From a bacterium (GTDB taxonomy: Bacteria; Electryoneota; RPQS01), in assembly GCA_028711875.1 (NCBI GenBank), contig JAQTRJ010000141.1:1-6163 (forward strand): a stretch of DNA of 6,163 nt, read 5' to 3'. The position numbers and the translations under genes are program-made. Shown one piece after another: positions 5,949 through 6,163 of this stretch (position 1 is its first letter; each line of letters starts with the position of its first letter). The notes below the pieces were generated by a model, which had not been told where the DNA came from, made no database searches, and saw only the letters and a list, made by a program, of their open reading frames with translations.

Positions 5949-6155
5949 ATGAAGCGGAAATATACAGTCATTATTGAGAAGGATGAGGGTGGGTGGCTGG
6001 TGTCGGAAGTCTTGGGGCTTGCCGGCTGTCACACGCAGGCCAAGAGCATGGATGAGCTTCTGAAAAGAACAGAAGAGGCTATTAGAGCTTATCTCGAAAC
6101 CGATAAACCCGAAGTTTCCGAGGAGTTCATCGGCTTTCAGCAAATCGAGGTGTAA
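5949..6155 (+). CDS. hicB: HicB-family antitoxin (type II toxin-antitoxin)
   Basis: This 68-residue protein has the HicB signature: a first strand KYTVIIEKDEGGWLVSEV (4-21), then the L-x-G-C-H-T-Q-x-K-S-x-D-E-L turn (about 24-38), and the helix LLKRTEEAIRAYLET. This is the partial RNase H-like fold that covers and inhibits the HicA mRNA interferase. The form is short and has no C-terminal DNA-binding domain, as in many hicB-first modules. An in-frame TGA at 5943 makes ATG 5949 the first possible start. No Shine-Dalgarno site lies before it, because the upstream bases are the truncated tRNA-Gly. The stop TAA is followed by only 8 bases of window; GAGGTG near the 3' end followed by TTG at 6158 could begin hicA. 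The gene probably came in by horizontal transfer, as such modules often do. Confidence 0.88.
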   Translation: MKRKYTVIIEKDEGGWLVSEVLGLAGCHTQAKSMDELLKRTEEAIRAYLETDKPEVSEEFIGFQQIEV

Positions 6156-6163
6156 CATTGGCA

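Overview
The window looks like chromosomal DNA of an uncultured Gram-negative-type bacterium. Base composition is moderately GC-rich in the genes and AT-rich between them. Starts have Shine-Dalgarno sites, one promoter matches the sigma70 consensus exactly in spacing, the complete tRNA lacks an encoded CCA end, and there is a type IV pilin-like protein. These traits would fit a member of the FCB group or a similar candidate phylum, but that placement is a weak inference. No marker gene here fixes the taxonomy.

Layout. (1) Bases 1-1373, plus strand: the C-terminal part of an alpha-glucan (glycogen) phosphorylase of the short bacterial type, closed by a strong hairpin terminator at 1402-1435. 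(2) Bases 1455-4720, minus strand, read right to left: a tandem-domain GNAT acetyltransferase, a LeuT-type sodium-dependent amino-acid transporter, its 42-residue single-helix small subunit (ATGA overlap, too short to be noticed easily), and a type IV pilin-like pseudopilin that converges on the phosphorylase. (3) Bases 4979-5551, plus strand: a small secreted cysteine-containing protein with an internal duplication, followed by a second strong terminator at 5578-5612. (4) Bases 5697-6163, plus strand: a near-consensus promoter, a complete tRNA-Ala(GGC), an inverted pair of 7-bp tandem repeat arrays, the 5' half of a tRNA-Gly(GCC) broken off in the anticodon loop, and 6 bases later the start of a HicB-family antitoxin gene. 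The window ends where a partner hicA would be expected to begin.

How the parts relate. The transporter and small subunit form a clear translationally coupled pair, probably importing a hydrophobic amino acid with Na+. The GNAT gene upstream and the pseudopilin downstream lie on the same strand, but their gaps (about 105-117 bp and 66 bp) do not prove one operon. The phosphorylase belongs to glycogen breakdown and its operon partners lie outside the window. The most unusual part is the right end. A tRNA cluster appears to have been interrupted inside tRNA-Gly by a toxin-antitoxin module. The antitoxin gene has no visible ribosome-binding site of its own and lies downstream of the tRNA promoter with no strong terminator between them.
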